From Vermamoeba vermiformis (lineage: Eukaryota > Tubulinea > Echinamoebida), in the NCBI GenBank assembly GCA_045837725.1, contig JBEWZL010000266.1, positions 558,001 through 622,000 on the forward strand: DNA of 64,000 nucleotides. Direction: 5' to 3'. A program made the position numbers and the translations under genes. Under the pieces are notes generated by a model. It saw only the letters and a list, made by a program, of their open reading frames with translations. It did not search any database and was not told the origin of the DNA. Each line of letters starts with the position of its first letter. Positions within the stretch are counted from its first letter, which is position 1. Positions 22,688-34,812 of this stretch are shown one piece after another.

Positions 22688-24455
22688 TTATAACATAACA
22701 AGATTTGGCAATTGACTTAAATTTTCTGAACTAGCTCCTTTGAATGTCAAATAATGTAATTTCGTAAATAAAGGCAAATAAATGCCCGTCATACTCGTGC
22801 TTGTTTTTTGTATTTTGAGGCTAGAAAGGTTCGTCATCATTGCGAGATTTAGCAGTTCCTTATCATCGCTGAGCTCATATAGATCCAAATAATTTAAATT
22901 CGTCAATGCTGTCAAGTAATTAATCGCGTCGCTCGAAACGGCAGTCAGATCCAAGTGCATTAACTTAGTAAGATTCTTCAAATATGACATTTTCCGATAA
23001 GTCTTGTCTTCCTCTTCGTCACTAACAAGCGATAGATGCGTCAAATTTGTTAAACAGCCAAATCCTTCGAAGGCGGCTGCGCAGATCTGTAGATCCATCT
23101 TTTCCAAGTTTGTCAACGGAGATAGATTGACCGGCATTGCTGTCGTTGTCACTTGTCCATAAAGTAATGAGCGTAATTTCGTTAGTTTTGGCAAGTACGG
23201 CAACAAGAAGCTGTCATCTTGGTCAAACATTCCATAAAAGCCTAAATTGGTCAAGTTGGTCAGCACAAGCACGTGATGATCGCAACTAGTGTTCATTATT
23301 GACAATTCGTGAATAGATCCGAGTCGAGACAGGTACTGCCAGTCCACTTTATCATGCAATGACACTCCAATCAATAGCGTTATTTTACTCGACGTGATAT
23401 GTTTGAGAATTGGATTCTCTCGCTCTTCCGGGCCCATTATTCCGCCGTCTAACCACAGCCGCTCTAACCCAGTGAGACGCGACATAAACTCCATGTTCTT
23501 CACGACTTTGAGTTCTCCGAGGTCTTTGAGCTGCGGCAAATAAGCGAACATTTGTTGATCTCGTTCAGTGAATGTTTTTCGCTCGAGCAACGTCAATCGC
23601 GAACAATTTTCTGCGTCAGCGATCGGAATGCTAGAACGGAGTGATTCGAGAGCTGTCAAATGCCTCAATGATAGTGATCTGTCTGCTGCATAATTTCGAT
23701 TGTTGGCTACAATGAACTCGAATTTCTTTAAGCGCCGAAGTCTGTACAAATCTGCGTCGGTCCAGTTAGCGACGAAGCTGTGATCTACTCTGAGCCAAGT
23801 GAGCTTTGAATGGGCCTCTGTAATGCTCTCGAAAGGATTGTCGATGGAGGTAAATGACTGCATGAGTAACTCTCTGAGATTCGTCAATGTTGAAATGACA
23901 CCTGTCAAGTCGCGCCAGAGTGCTTTTTCGTTCACGCTGAATCGGATATTCAATGTCTCTATTTTCGTTAACTTCTGCCAAACACGATATGACGCCTCTT
24001 GCATAATATTGTAAGAAAGGAACTTCAAGTTTGTCAGGCGGGTGAAGCTCCAAAGCAATTCTGTGGTAACGCCGTCGATCCAACGAGCATCGAAGCTCGT
24101 CAAATTTGTTAAACGAGTTAACTGCTCTACTATGTCTGACAAATTTCTCATGACATTCTTCTTGAAGCTGATCGATATTGGCCTTTCATACTTCTCGAAT
24201 CTGTCTCCGATCTGCTTCCACTCCGATTTTTTTGTTAAATATAGCGTAAAATGATTATAATCAATCAAATTAAACCATAGTAAGCTCGCTAATCTAAGTT
24301 GCCGCTTTTCTTTGTCCGCTAAGTGAAAAATAACTAATTGCTTGATTTCTATCGGCAGATCTTCCTAATGAATAAATATTACCACCATTTTTGTAAATTA
24401 ATACTTGCATAATTTTTGGAATTATTTGACGCATTGTTTTTGCAAGATCTTACCA
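22688..24455 (-). CDS. F-box and leucine-rich-repeat protein
   Basis: A two-exon model: the first exon is just ATG (24453-24455) followed by GTAAGA, and the second starts at 24365, giving M-EDLPIEIKQLVIFHL. That is a short F-box (LRLASLLWFNLIDYN). Most of the remaining 520 residues are about 15-18 leucine-rich repeats of roughly 23-25 residues with a 'LTNLTxLxL' signature (LTRLTNLTSFDARW; LTNLREL; LTNLTHLSLV; LTALTNLNYLDLYEL). F-box-LRR proteins act as substrate receptors of SCF ligases, the LRR arc holding the target. The repeat spacing suits the bacterial/protist LTNL type better than animal FBXL repeats. Target unknown. Confidence 0.85.
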
Positions 24456-24589
24456 TTCTTGAGTTTACGTCCTGCCGCGGACTAAAGTTTATACAAAGGC
24501 CCAGTATTGATTTTCAATTAGCAATAGTTCATAGTAAAATATTGAGGTGTTGAAACAACAAATTTACTAATAAATAACTTCGCAACTAA

Positions 24590-27500
24590 TTACATTTTAC
24601 CCTCAGCGGGCTTTTTTTTCTCCGAGTCCCAATTACTTTCTGATTTGCTTCGTGCATGCTTTGGCTTGTTTGGTTTTCTCGGGCTAGACAAGCGCGACTT
24701 CTTTTTCTTTGGGCTCAGATCTTTCGCCGCTATCAAGCTTGCTTCTTTGATCTGAGGCATAGAGAGCGATGGAAGCGAGGCAATCGTCTTACTATTACTT
24801 TCCAATGTATGAGGAACGGCAGTATTGGCGCTCTGCGGACCATCGAAGTGCAAATCTGATTCCGTCAGAACCTCAACTTTATGCTGCAACGATGGCGTTT
24901 CGGTTGAGATTGAATTGCGACGAGGAGCGCTCAACATAGGAGTACTTTGAGGAGACTCCTTCGGGGAAGTCGGTGCAGATGCGGATGTAGGATCGGGCTT
25001 GTTGTTGTCCACAATAGTGACTGTCATCTTAGTCGAAGGCTTTCTGAAATCTGCAAATGAGAATGGATTGTGATAGATCGTAGCCATGGACTTTTTGTGC
25101 GGCACTGGAATAACTTTGGACAAGTTGAATGAATGCGGAGGATCTGTAATGTACGAGTCAACAGTGGGCGGAGTAAACGTTGAAACATCAATAGGCAGTT
25201 TCTTTATGTGCTCCAAACCTACGTGTATAGATTAGCATTCATTCTCTTTGTAAAACAGGTTGCGGATCTTACCTCCGACGCTCTCAAAAACGGAGCTTTG
25301 AAGCCACACATTAGCATCCTCAGGAACCTTCTCAACGACTGGAGGTGGATGATAGCACGTGCTCGTAAATACACGCAAAATTCCGACGTGTTCGTGACTC
25401 TTAACTGGCGGAGTTGTGCCTTTAGGATACACGTCGCTAATGAAGATAGGTAACTTCAGCTTTGTTTTGCCACTATACCCTATTCATTGTATTAGCATAA
25501 GACTATATGATCTATTATAAGTGCCATTACCTTTGTATTTCAAGGTGATTCGAACTGAATAGCGAATATTGATTAAAGGAGAATGGTTCTTGGGAAGCGA
25601 CGGCGCGAGATCCGGTGGGATGCCGACAAGATATGATTTTGAGCTCCTAAATAATACAATAAGCTACACGAATGCAATAGTGCTCGGTACTTACGTGGAG
25701 TGAGGTAACAAAGGAAATCCATCCTTCAATCTTTTGCTCCAAACCATGGTTTTGAAGTAGCACGAGTGACCCTCGGCCATGTAAAAAGTCTTGCGCATAA
25801 CGCTCACTTTAGTCTCAGTAACGGTCTTAGTTGATGCGTTATCAATGTCCTATTGGTGAATTACGTAAGTTCAAGTAAATCTATCGCTTTTTTGGATCGA
25901 CTTACGCAGTCAACTTTGACAGTGTTACCAACAAAACTGACTCGAGGGCATTGTGCGGTAAGCTTGGTCTCGCCTTCTCCTTCCTTAAATTTCTATAAAC
26001 AAGTGTTAGACTTCATACTGCTTGTGAATGTTGACACTAGATCGCATCTTACCGTGAAAGTTTGAGCTGAAGAGATCGTGTCTTTTCTTGTCTCAACGAC
26101 TTTAACATCAAAAGGCACTTTGATAATCTTGTCTGTGGCCCAAGGAATGTCGATTTGAACTTTGCACATGTACGTTGTGGTGCCGGATCCACCCTTGAAG
26201 CTCGGCGGAATGTTATGTGGCAGCGTAAATGCGAACGGCCACAAATAAGAACCCGAAGCTAACGTGATCTATCATAATAATGCTCATAATCAGTAAAATA
26301 CTTCGCACAAAACAATAAAATCAATCGACATACCGGATCGCCAAACTTTTTGTCGCCGCATAACGTGACAGTATTGTTGAAGAATATATGTTCCTCATTG
26401 TATGTCTCAGTATAGCTATCATCGCCGCTACCAAAAGTTTCAGACCAATTGACTTCTTGGACTCCCTGGACAAAAGTCACGTGTGTGAGTTCCGAATGTC
26501 CACCACTAAATGACACCTGTCATCGCGCATCGTTTCGATACGTACCCTTAACTCGAGTCTCATAGATCTGATCTTCTTAGGCACGCCAACGTTCAATAAA
26601 AAGCAGCCTTTTAGTGTCTAAAAAAACATCATTAATTTACCCTGTTGCACGATGTGTTACTTTTGTCGCACAATTTAATCGTTTTTAATGTTATAAATAG
26701 CAATTATTTTACCTCGCCAGGATACCACGTAATCTTCTCCAAGATGATTCGCATATTCGTGAGTCTCAAGTTGATCTGCTCGGATTTTCGCTCCGAGATC
26801 GGCGTTGCTGAAAATCGAATTACGATGCGGATCTCACCGCCGCTACCTTCCTAACGTGTAAAATCGTCAGAATATGTGTCTTTACATCCGGATGAAGCAA
26901 ATGTAATCAAAATCGGCAAGTATGAAAGTGTTTCGACAAATCACATTTTTTTTACTACGCTCGTTCATGAAACCGGTATATTACTGAAACGGCGTTGGAT
27001 CGCGATAAAAATTAAGCGAGGCTTACTTGTAGTGGGTACCAAGCATCTACGGCGTGATCGTTTTGCAGCTTTGTGAGGTCGATCAACACAAATCCAAACT
27101 TTTTGTTGGCGGTGATAATGTTGTGACCCTACATCGATTATTAATCACTAAAATATTGTTTTAATCGTAAACATCGCACTTACGTAAACTTTTAAGCGCA
27201 ACGGTACACTCCTGTTAAGTACTGTCATGATGAACTCTTCGTTCCACTGAATTTCGCAATTTTTGATCAGTCAAGGCTAAGTATGGCACTAATATAATTT
27301 ACAGAGCTAAATAAAACATAATTGGATCGCTTTTCGATTCAGTTTAGTTGATTTTGCGTGATCCAACACTGAAAATCGGGTAATTCTGAATTAATTTCTG
27401 CTTACCTTAGGGTTGTTAGATTTGGAAAAGGTGCGTGTTTTGAACGTGGGCATGTTTTTAGCGTTCAGTTTAATTTTTACAAACGCATCTGTAAAATAGT

Positions 27501-27688
27501 TAACGAATAGTTCCATTATAATTCACAGTTTACTTACCTTCCAAATTATTTTTATCGTGACAGGTGAGATTACGAGCTTCTATTACTTTAATATAGAGCT
27601 GCCCCCGTTCTGGTGCCTCGATCGTGCTTGACGCACGAGATTCGACGGAACTACGAGGGGTTTTGTTGAGCAGTTGGTCTTGCTCCAT
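24590..27688 (-). CDS. C2 domain plus arrestin-fold protein (Adc-like)
   Basis: Start MEQDQLLNKTPRSS. An N-terminal C2 domain (about 25-150) reads GQLYIKVIEARNL, then KTRTFSKSNNPKWNEEF and FGFVLVDL; the loop aspartates (HDKNNLEDAF) are partly kept, so Ca2+ binding is possible. It is followed by an arrestin-type beta-sandwich pair: NLRLTNMRIILEKITWYPGE, ITLASGSYLWPFAFTLP, then the second half with DIDNASTKTVTETKVSV. The last 200 residues are disordered, rich in Ser, Pro and Lys, with SSPRKPNKPKHARSKSES. In Dictyostelium, C2-arrestin proteins AdcB and AdcC act in chemoattractant-receptor internalisation; those are the closest architecture I know. The SAM domain reported there is not evident here. 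About 14 short introns. Confidence 0.85.
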
Positions 27689-27824
27689 GACTTAATACTG
27701 CTACCTTTGTATGTTCATTTGCTAACAATAAAATGAAAAACAACAAAAAACTCTCCAAGAAACAGCACGTATTTTCTAAATAAGGAAATGCAGACCTGCA
27801 ACATTGTGAGTTAACTTGTGATGT

Positions 27825-29714
27825 TTATTGTGAAAACAGCGACAAGGTAAACGGTTGATTATCTCCTACGAGGGTCTCCCAATATGATTTTTTGTTCCTT
27901 TCGTCTTCTCGCTCTTGCACAACTTTTTCAGCCTTGGCGAGCTCATCCGGCTGTTTTTCGAGCATTACTCGTCGGAACTCACGCCACAATTCTGGTTTTT
28001 TCTTCTTCTTCAAAAATTCAACGACGTTAGCAAGGTTATACCGATTAACGACGTTCTGTGTAACAGCTATTGATTCTTCGAGGTTCAGCGCTAAATGCCA
28101 CCAACCATTAGGGATAAACACGAGGTCTCCAGGTCTCTGAACGCATTCATAGGGCTAATAATGCTAAATTAGTATTGTGCTCGGGACCTACTCAAACTAT
28201 TGGCATACCTTAACCTCGCCCTTCATCGCCTCATTGTAGAAATTGACGAACCATTCGATGACTGACACGGATGTTGTGACCTTAAATCAACGTTACTCAA
28301 TGTCATAAAGTCATATAATATTAATTACCTTCATGCCATCGTCGCTGGGAATAACACCAGGTGGAGTGACGTCGGGTGGAAACATGACCCATTTCTTGGC
28401 ACCGCTGATAAGTGCATTCCATGCAGAGGTCGAGTTTGGATCTTTGTGAAAGGTCGAGCCCGATTTAGGCGGACCAACGAGAATCCATCGAAAACTCGGT
28501 CTAGCTTTGCCTTCAATCAACGAGAAATAATCCTCTAAAACGCAGAGTTAGATCAGGATCGAGATCCGATTCAACCACGTACCTTTAAAATAAACAGGGA
28601 CTTCGTAATCTTTGAGAAATTGAGGTCCTTTTTCGCCGAAATCGTTGTCAAACAAATATAGCGGCTGTTCTTCGGTTGTTTTTTCGCAATACTGGATGTA
28701 CTTCGCCATGGTCGTTGAAACGCGGCCAATTTGAAACTCGATGTCGCCATAATTAGCAACAAGATTTTGTTTGCTCCATTTTTCAACTAATAATAAGCCA
28801 TTAGTACTGACAGAAAAAAATTAATTTGGATCTGCTTACAAATTCCGGGCCATTTGTCAATAACATCGGTGATTACTACGGGCTTATTCGGTTCTAGATA
28901 TTCTTTAGCAAAGTCTTCGTAACTTAAATTATTCCTTCGATCAATTGTCTCGTGTCCGTTGTCCCATTGTTTGATATTTACAGCCGTGCATTGCCACGTA
29001 TGGAACAGCAGATCTGAATAAAATCCTTGCACTCTAATGGCATGCTCAAATTGCGGTATAACAAAATTGGGATTTTTCCTGAAAGAACGAAGATAAGCAA
29101 ATTACGAAATCCTCGATCGAGATCAGATCGCGATCTTACCGTTTAATGTAAGTGTCTCTCCAAGTGCCTTGAAACCACCAATCGCCTTCAAATTCATCCA
29201 TGCAAAATTCTTTCCATAAATCTTCATCGCGAGTAAATATATACAATACTTTGCTCGATTGAGCTAATTTACATAATTCAGTTGGTTCGAAAAAATTCAT
29301 CAGATCGATCAATAATTCATCGCTTAGCATTGATAAATAGCCTAAGCTTAATGTGCGCGTGTCTTCTTGGCCTGCACCAGCGCCATACAAGAAATAATTG
29401 CCGAGTGGTTGAACTCCGTGTGGATGCTTGCCTAAAATGCCAATTTAATTCAAATACATTATATTATAATCGGGTCATAATAAAATATAATTATATGCAT
29501 TTTTAAAAATTGACGTGAGAAAAGAGCTTGGATCTGATCGATCGAACCCGTTTTCTTTGATTGGAATCAACTTAATAATATTATAATATTTCTATATTAT
29601 TAGAAGTATTATTTCTCCTAACTTACGGCCTAAAACCAAAGCTGACGTCTTGATGCGTTTCAGATCTGATCCTCCGTTTGTAGGGGCTCTCTTTCTCTTT
29701 TTGTTTCCAAACAT
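27825..29714 (-). CDS. F-box plus JmjC oxygenase (JMJD6-like)
   Basis: Start MFGNKKRKRAPTNGG with a nuclear-localisation-like basic patch. An F-box lies at about residues 60-100 (LSMLSDELLIDLMNFF, LAQSSKVLYIF), with WWFQGTWRDTYIKR just after. The JmjC domain follows: YLEPNKPVVITDVIDKWP, then RWILVGPPKSGSTFHKDP, TSAWNALISGAKKWVMFPP and RPGDLVFIPNGWWHLALN. The HxD pair in TFHKDP and the distal His in WWHLALN are the Fe(II) ligands, all kept, so an active 2-oxoglutarate oxygenase (lysyl hydroxylase or arginine demethylase type) is expected. The TSAWNAL and WWHLALN blocks match JMJD6 closely. Human JMJD6 has no F-box; F-box-JmjC fusions are known in plants and slime moulds. Confidence 0.93.
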
Positions 29715-29905
29715 TGTTAACCGTCTTCTGTTATGCTACTTTGAAGTCGATTAATAGGCACAATTTCAGAAAAGCGGCTTTTATTTCAGTGAACTAACAT
29801 ATTACGAGATACGCACCGTTTTCCACCATTGACGTGAATACAGTACGACAGTTCGCCGAATAAAAGAATAGAAGAGTCCGTTCTACGGTATTTACGACGA
29901 GAAAG

Positions 29906-31193
29906 ATACCAATGTGGACTCGCTGCTTATTTCGAGGTGATTGCCACGACTTCAACTACCGCAAAAAAGGATTTGACGCGGCACAACCGATGAAAGATTT
30001 GAAATGCGCTGGAAAACTGATAAAAAAATGGGCCGTCGAGCGGAATTGTTTTGCACAGTTCGAAGAGCTCGTGAATGCATTGGTTAGTTTCTTCTATTAT
30101 TTATTGCTAGGGCTAATGGCGTTGATTTCAGACGAATCCCGACGCATTTCAAAGAATAACAGCACTACAAGCGTTGGACATGTTGAACGGCAATCCAATC
30201 CATAAGCCTAATTTCCTCGAAAAGCAAGTTACCATCGATGCGTCTATGTCACTAATTTCTGACTTAGTGATTCGGTATTCGTGCAATACCCGTATCAACA
30301 AGTGATGGCACAGTTTGTTGCCCAATTTGAGAATGAATTAAAACCTGCACTGCAAGACGTGTCAAATTTTGACGCGTGTCAATGGCACACTGAAGCAAGC
30401 AAAAATCGTACGACGTCACTGAAGTTCGGAACAAGATTAGGCCAAAAAGTGTTCGCCAAGATCAGATATGACTTTTTGCACTTAATTGGTATGCGATATA
30501 TACTTAAAATAGTCGTCGTTGACATAAGGCGTACCAGCCAAAGAATACTACGTCACCAAAATGATGAGTGGAACATCAAAACATCTGCCAACGGTCATTG
30601 CGTCGAGTGCACTGCAACCATTGGACAACGAAGAAGCAGGATTTATTCTCGTGATGCCCGAGTACCACACAGAACCGAAAGAAAAGAACTTGTTGAAGAC
30701 CTTTTCAGAGCTGTTGAGTGCATTGAACACATTGCAGCGATATGGATTGGTGCACGGTGATATCGCACCACAGAATATCATGTGGAATGATAACGACGAG
30801 CTCGTTGTAAGTCGGTCACGTCCATTAACGATAATCATGAGTTAAACTTATTCGCTTGTTTAGTTGATTGACTTCGGCAGTGCATTTATGGTGAACCACA
30901 AAAGTATGGGTCTTGAGCCAGTGTGCGCCGGTCACGAAGGCTACATGGCTCCTGAGCATGTACCAACACTTGCGTCAGATATTTACGGTGTTGCCAGAGT
31001 GATGTTTTATTTCATGAATCAGTGGGGGGTGAGGGATGCCAAAATGCTGGAAATTATGCGGAAAATGGTTAACGGTAGTAGTTTTATTTACGATGCATTA
31101 ACACTTTTGCAGATACGAGTGAACTGGTACAAACGACCGACACTTGAGCAGATCTTAGAAGCCCGTCCCGATCGAGATCCGTTGCAATATTAA
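29906..31193 (+). CDS. 5'-truncated copy of a tandem pseudokinase-kinase gene
   Basis: This is the left arm of an inverted duplication; the full copy is at 32517-34493 on the other strand. Homology begins exactly at an exon acceptor (29906, exon starting ATACCAATGTGG), so the N-lobe and catalytic loop of the first kinase domain are missing here. The rest of that domain (RGDCHDFNYRKKGFDAAQP; WAVERNCFAQFEELVNAL) continues by an in-phase intron into a second kinase domain with KVFAKIR (ATP lysine), HGDIAPQNIMW (catalytic loop), LIDFGSAF and GYMAPEH. A final splice (ATG|GTTAAC to CAG|ATACGA) restores NWYKRPTLEQIL, the usual kinase C-terminal helix. No start codon or promoter from the parent is kept, so expression is uncertain; an internal ATG is at 29911. 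Confidence 0.7.
30555..30990 (+). repeat. Left arm of inverted duplication, highest-identity core
   Basis: Nearly identical to the reverse complement of 32740-33150, including the intron between the catalytic-loop and DFG exons (same ends, about five differences). Outside the core the two arms diverge strongly. Confidence 0.8.
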
Positions 31194-31613
31194 TCACTCA
31201 TTTAGGGACGACGATCTGGTCGAGGAACTGAAACAGGCTTCGAGACTAACAACAATAACAATAATGAGAAAAACGGCGAAGACGGTGAAAACAGCATTAA
31301 CCTATCGACGAAGTTTATTTACTGGATAGGAGAGTAAAATCAGATGAATATTTTTGCAGAGTAAAGTAATTAGGTAGAAATATTTTTAGTATTGTAAGGA
31401 GTTTAGTTTGTTGCGGAATTAATACTACAAAATAAAGTCTTTCTAAAAACAAAATCGGATGCGTCGTAAGATCTGACATGGCTGCTGGAGTTAATATTGG
31501 AAGAGTACGAGGTCATGCATTTCAATCCTTGAATTGGAATTGTACTAATAAGGAAATGGTGTAGCGTCTTGTACAAAATAGCCGAAAAATTTTAGTTTCA
31601 TCAAATATACAAC

Positions 31614-32327
31614 ATGGGGCACAATAATACTATTTTACTATTATTATGGTTTATAGCGGCATGTAATGCAGATTGGCTGGTTTGGCAACAATGCTACGAT
31701 GGCGATAACATGGTCAATTTCCAAACGTATCCAGTGCTAATGTACATGAACGGCAATTGCGTACCGGATATAACTTCAGACAAAAATACGTATTTAAAAA
31801 TCAATCAGAGCTCACCAGGCTATTGGAGCGAATGGAGTTGTTTCGAGCTTAATTGTAACTCTTGTTTATTGAAAGGACACCAATGGAATAAGCTTAGCAA
31901 CGATACATATAAAAAGATGCCGTGCAAGGATCGTGCTGAAAAGAAATATTGGATTTATTTGGATCAGAACAAATTTCCAGACCATAACGATTATTCAGAG
32001 CCAATAGACCCGAAAATAAACCACTGGCACTTGCAAGTTAATTACCCCCTTGGAACGACGGTATGTGATTGGAATACAGCGCCTATTGTTCACGCGCACC
32101 CTCCTGGTCACTCGATCATTATCAAGGAAGAACTAAACACTTGGTGTGAGGCTGCAACATGCTTTGATTATAATTCCATAGAGACATTTATTTCTAGGGG
32201 CAGCACAACGCCTTGCCCGATGCGTCCTTTTAGGCCACATCATATGTTTATGGAGCCGAACATGTGTATCGTTCATTCCGACAGCGTCACGCTTGAACAG
32301 TGTACTGGAACTTCGCCTAATAAATAA
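31614..32327 (+). CDS. Secreted cysteine-rich protein, uncharacterised
   Basis: A 237-residue intronless frame. The first 19 residues (MGHNNTILLLLWFIAACNA) form a clear signal peptide with a cleavage site after CNA. The mature part has about 14 cysteines, many aromatic residues and several N-glycosylation sequons (NQSS, NDTY), and no membrane segment or anchor, so an extracellular or vacuolar disulfide-bonded protein is expected. Blocks such as WYSEWSCF-like (YWSEWSCFELNCNSC) and HLQVNYPLGTTVCDW do not match a family I know. It sits alone in the spacer of the inverted kinase duplication. An AT-rich tail with a poly(T) run follows. Confidence 0.75.
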   Translation: MGHNNTILLLLWFIAACNADWLVWQQCYDGDNMVNFQTYPVLMYMNGNCVPDITSDKNTYLKINQSSPGYWSEWSCFELNCNSCLLKGHQWNKLSNDTYKKMPCKDRAEKKYWIYLDQNKFPDHNDYSEPIDPKINHWHLQVNYPLGTTVCDWNTAPIVHAHPPGHSIIIKEELNTWCEAATCFDYNSIETFISRGSTTPCPMRPFRPHHMFMEPNMCIVHSDSVTLEQCTGTSPNK

Positions 32328-32516
32328 TCACTTAATTAATACGTTTGTTCCTTTCTATCGAGCTGAATTGTGGTGGTTGATCTCGTTTGAAGAGCTGCAA
32401 CAACCACAACTGTGGGGTTTTTTTTTTTAAAAATTTTGGGTGCGGTAAAAAACTTGCTGCCTTTGTTTCCGACTGAAGGTTAGTACCTTTGTGACGTGTT
32501 CACACTCAAACGTCGG

Positions 32517-34493
32517 TCAAGGTTCCAGTAGCGCGCACTGTATTTGCTCAATTGTGGGTCGTTTAAACCATTGCGGATGAACCTGGCACATGTCAGTTAG
32601 TTTTTTCTGTAGTTGTTTCAGCAGTTACCATTTTTTTAACCAAATCGATTAAATTAGCATCCTTCTGCTTCCACTGCGCCATGTAATACAGCATCACTAC
32701 TCCGGTGCTGTATATGTCCGATGCAAGTGTTGGGACATACTCGGGAGCCATGTAGCCTTCGTGACCTCGGTACAGCGGTTCAGGGCCGATGCACTCGTGA
32801 TTGACCATAAATGCACTGCCAAAGTCAATCAACTAAACAAGCGAATAAGTTTTACTCATGATTATCGTTAATTGTTATGATGGACTTACAACGAGCTCAT
32901 CGTTATCATTCCACATGATATTCTGCGGTGCAATATCACCGTGCACCAATCCATATCGCTGCAATGTGTTCAATGCACTCAACAGCTCTGAAAAGGTCTT
33001 CAACAAGTTCTTTTCTTTCGGTTCTGTGTGGTACTCGGGCATCACGAGAATAAATCCTGCTTCTTCGTTGTCCGATGCTTGCAGTGCACTTGACGCAATG
33101 ACCGTCGGCAGATGCTTCGATGTGCCGCTCATCATTTTGGTGACGTAGTATTCCCAGGCTGAATAACAGGTTACTATGGCAGACGCGATAAGAATTTACA
33201 TACCTATCAAATTAATGGCATCTCGTTTAATCTTTGCAAATACCTTCGCTCCATTTCTTACACCAAACTTCAGCAAAGTCGATGGATGTGTACTCGCTTC
33301 AGATTGCCACTGGCACGTGCCAACACTTGACTCGGCATCAGTAGTAGCTGTTTGTAGCTCGGTTTTAAATTGAGCGATGAATTGATCGGTGACGCGCTGA
33401 TACGACTGTTGAACGAAGATTGAGTCGCTACGAAGCTTCAGTGAGTAACACGTGCAACACTAAGGCGACAATGCTTACTTCTCGAGATAATCTGGCATCA
33501 GAACTTCTCGGCCATTCAACATAGCAAGCGCTTGCATCGCCGTCAATCGTTGAAAAGGGTTGGGATTGCTCTGATTAGTGTTAACAATTGCTACCTTATT
33601 ACAGGAGAGCAACATACCAAGGCGTTTATCAGTGCTTCGAATTCTTTGACGCAATTGCGCTGCGTGGCCCATTCTTGAATTATTTCGCCCACCGCAAGCA
33701 AATCGCTGAACGGTTGTGCCGTGTCGTACTTGCCTCCGTAAAAAGAATTGCAATCACCGCGTAGTTGACAAAACCGCCAACAAATCAACTGAAAAGCATT
33801 ATTAGCAAAATTATTACTATTGCTGTTGCTTACTATAATTTTGTCGCAGTCCCACTCAACGCAGCGAGAATTCAAATTCCGGTGCACGAGTCCTTGTTTG
33901 TGCACGTTGTGCAAGGCATAAAGCAATTGTTCCGCCATTTGATTCACGGTGAGTGATTCAGGCAGCTCTTTAGGACATTTCTTGCGTATTATCAAGATGC
34001 AACGCGGTCGTTTTTCGTAGCCCAGGAGTGTTGGAATGCCCGGCTGACCTTGTAACTCCGTATACACGTACAACTCGAAGCAATCTATCCGAGTGTTTAA
34101 AACAATGCGATTTGACTTACGAACTCACTCGTAGTTTCGCAGGTTACAGGCATTCCACTTAACTCTCCTTCTTTGACAAGCCAGTCGGGATCTCCAGGTT
34201 CAATCCACTTGTAGTCCGGATTTGAAGCCACTTTTCCGCATTGACTTGGGTATGTATCGCATAAAGGTATTATATCTTTTGTATACATATTGAAGAATTT
34301 TGCTTTTGGCGACAAATAAATAAAATTCAATACACCGAATAGCTCATCCCGCTCGGAACTTGAAACTAAAAAACAAGAGTTGCTAATTAACTATAATATT
34401 TAAATAAGTGTTAATAATTTTATATTATTTAATATTTTAAATAAGAATTCAAAAATCGAGCAAGTAAATCTATTTACCAGCGAAAGTTGCCAT
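32517..34493 (-). CDS. Tandem pseudokinase-kinase protein (full copy)
   Basis: Start MATFA, spliced in phase to VSSSERDELFGVL. A region with DTYPSQCGKVA and WIEPGDPDWLV precedes the first kinase domain, which has a plausible hinge (CILIIRKKC) but a degenerate catalytic loop, VHRNLNSRCVEW (Asn for the catalytic Asp), and no DFG (LICWRFCQLRGD instead). It joins through a short intron to a second domain that keeps the ATP lysine (KVFAKIKRD), catalytic loop VHGDIAPQNIMW, LIDFGSAF and GYMAPEYVP. The last splice (ATG|GTAACT to CAG|GTTCAT) adds WFKRPTIEQI, and the stop is at 32517. An inactive domain before an active one recalls Janus kinases. Similarity to JAKs is in order only. Targets unknown. 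Confidence 0.8.
32740..33150 (-). repeat. Right arm of inverted duplication, highest-identity core
   Basis: Pairs with 30555-30990. It covers the exon before and the exon after the catalytic loop, with the intron between them. Confidence 0.8.
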
Positions 34494-34812
34494 GAAGAAT
34501 TCATACTCTTACGTATAAACGATGATTACCATTCATTCTACAACATTGAGAGTCTTTCCAAAATGCGCTGCTTTCTATCACGAAACGAGTTCAACAAATT
34601 AATTAAAAAAACTGCAATTTTTGCTTTAAAGCGGGCTCATTCAATCGGCAATTAGCAAGCGCCAGTCAATCCACAAAAAGTATTGTCAAATCGGCATCCC
34701 CTCTGCGATCCTATATTTCCTTCAGATTACCCAAAGATTCAATCTTGCTTAGAAAGGTCATTGGATCGAGCACGGCATAATCCCAATGCATTTACTAACA
34801 AGTAACTGTACA

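Noticed and set aside
29906-30230. Left-arm first block as a separate small gene starting MWTRCLF
   Set aside because: It aligns exon by exon, with matching intron positions, to the first kinase domain of the full copy, so it is a truncated internal exon.
30548-30838. Minus-strand frame repeated at 32858-33148 on the plus strand
   Set aside because: It looks conserved only because the two kinase arms are near-identical; it is antisense to the catalytic-loop exon in both.
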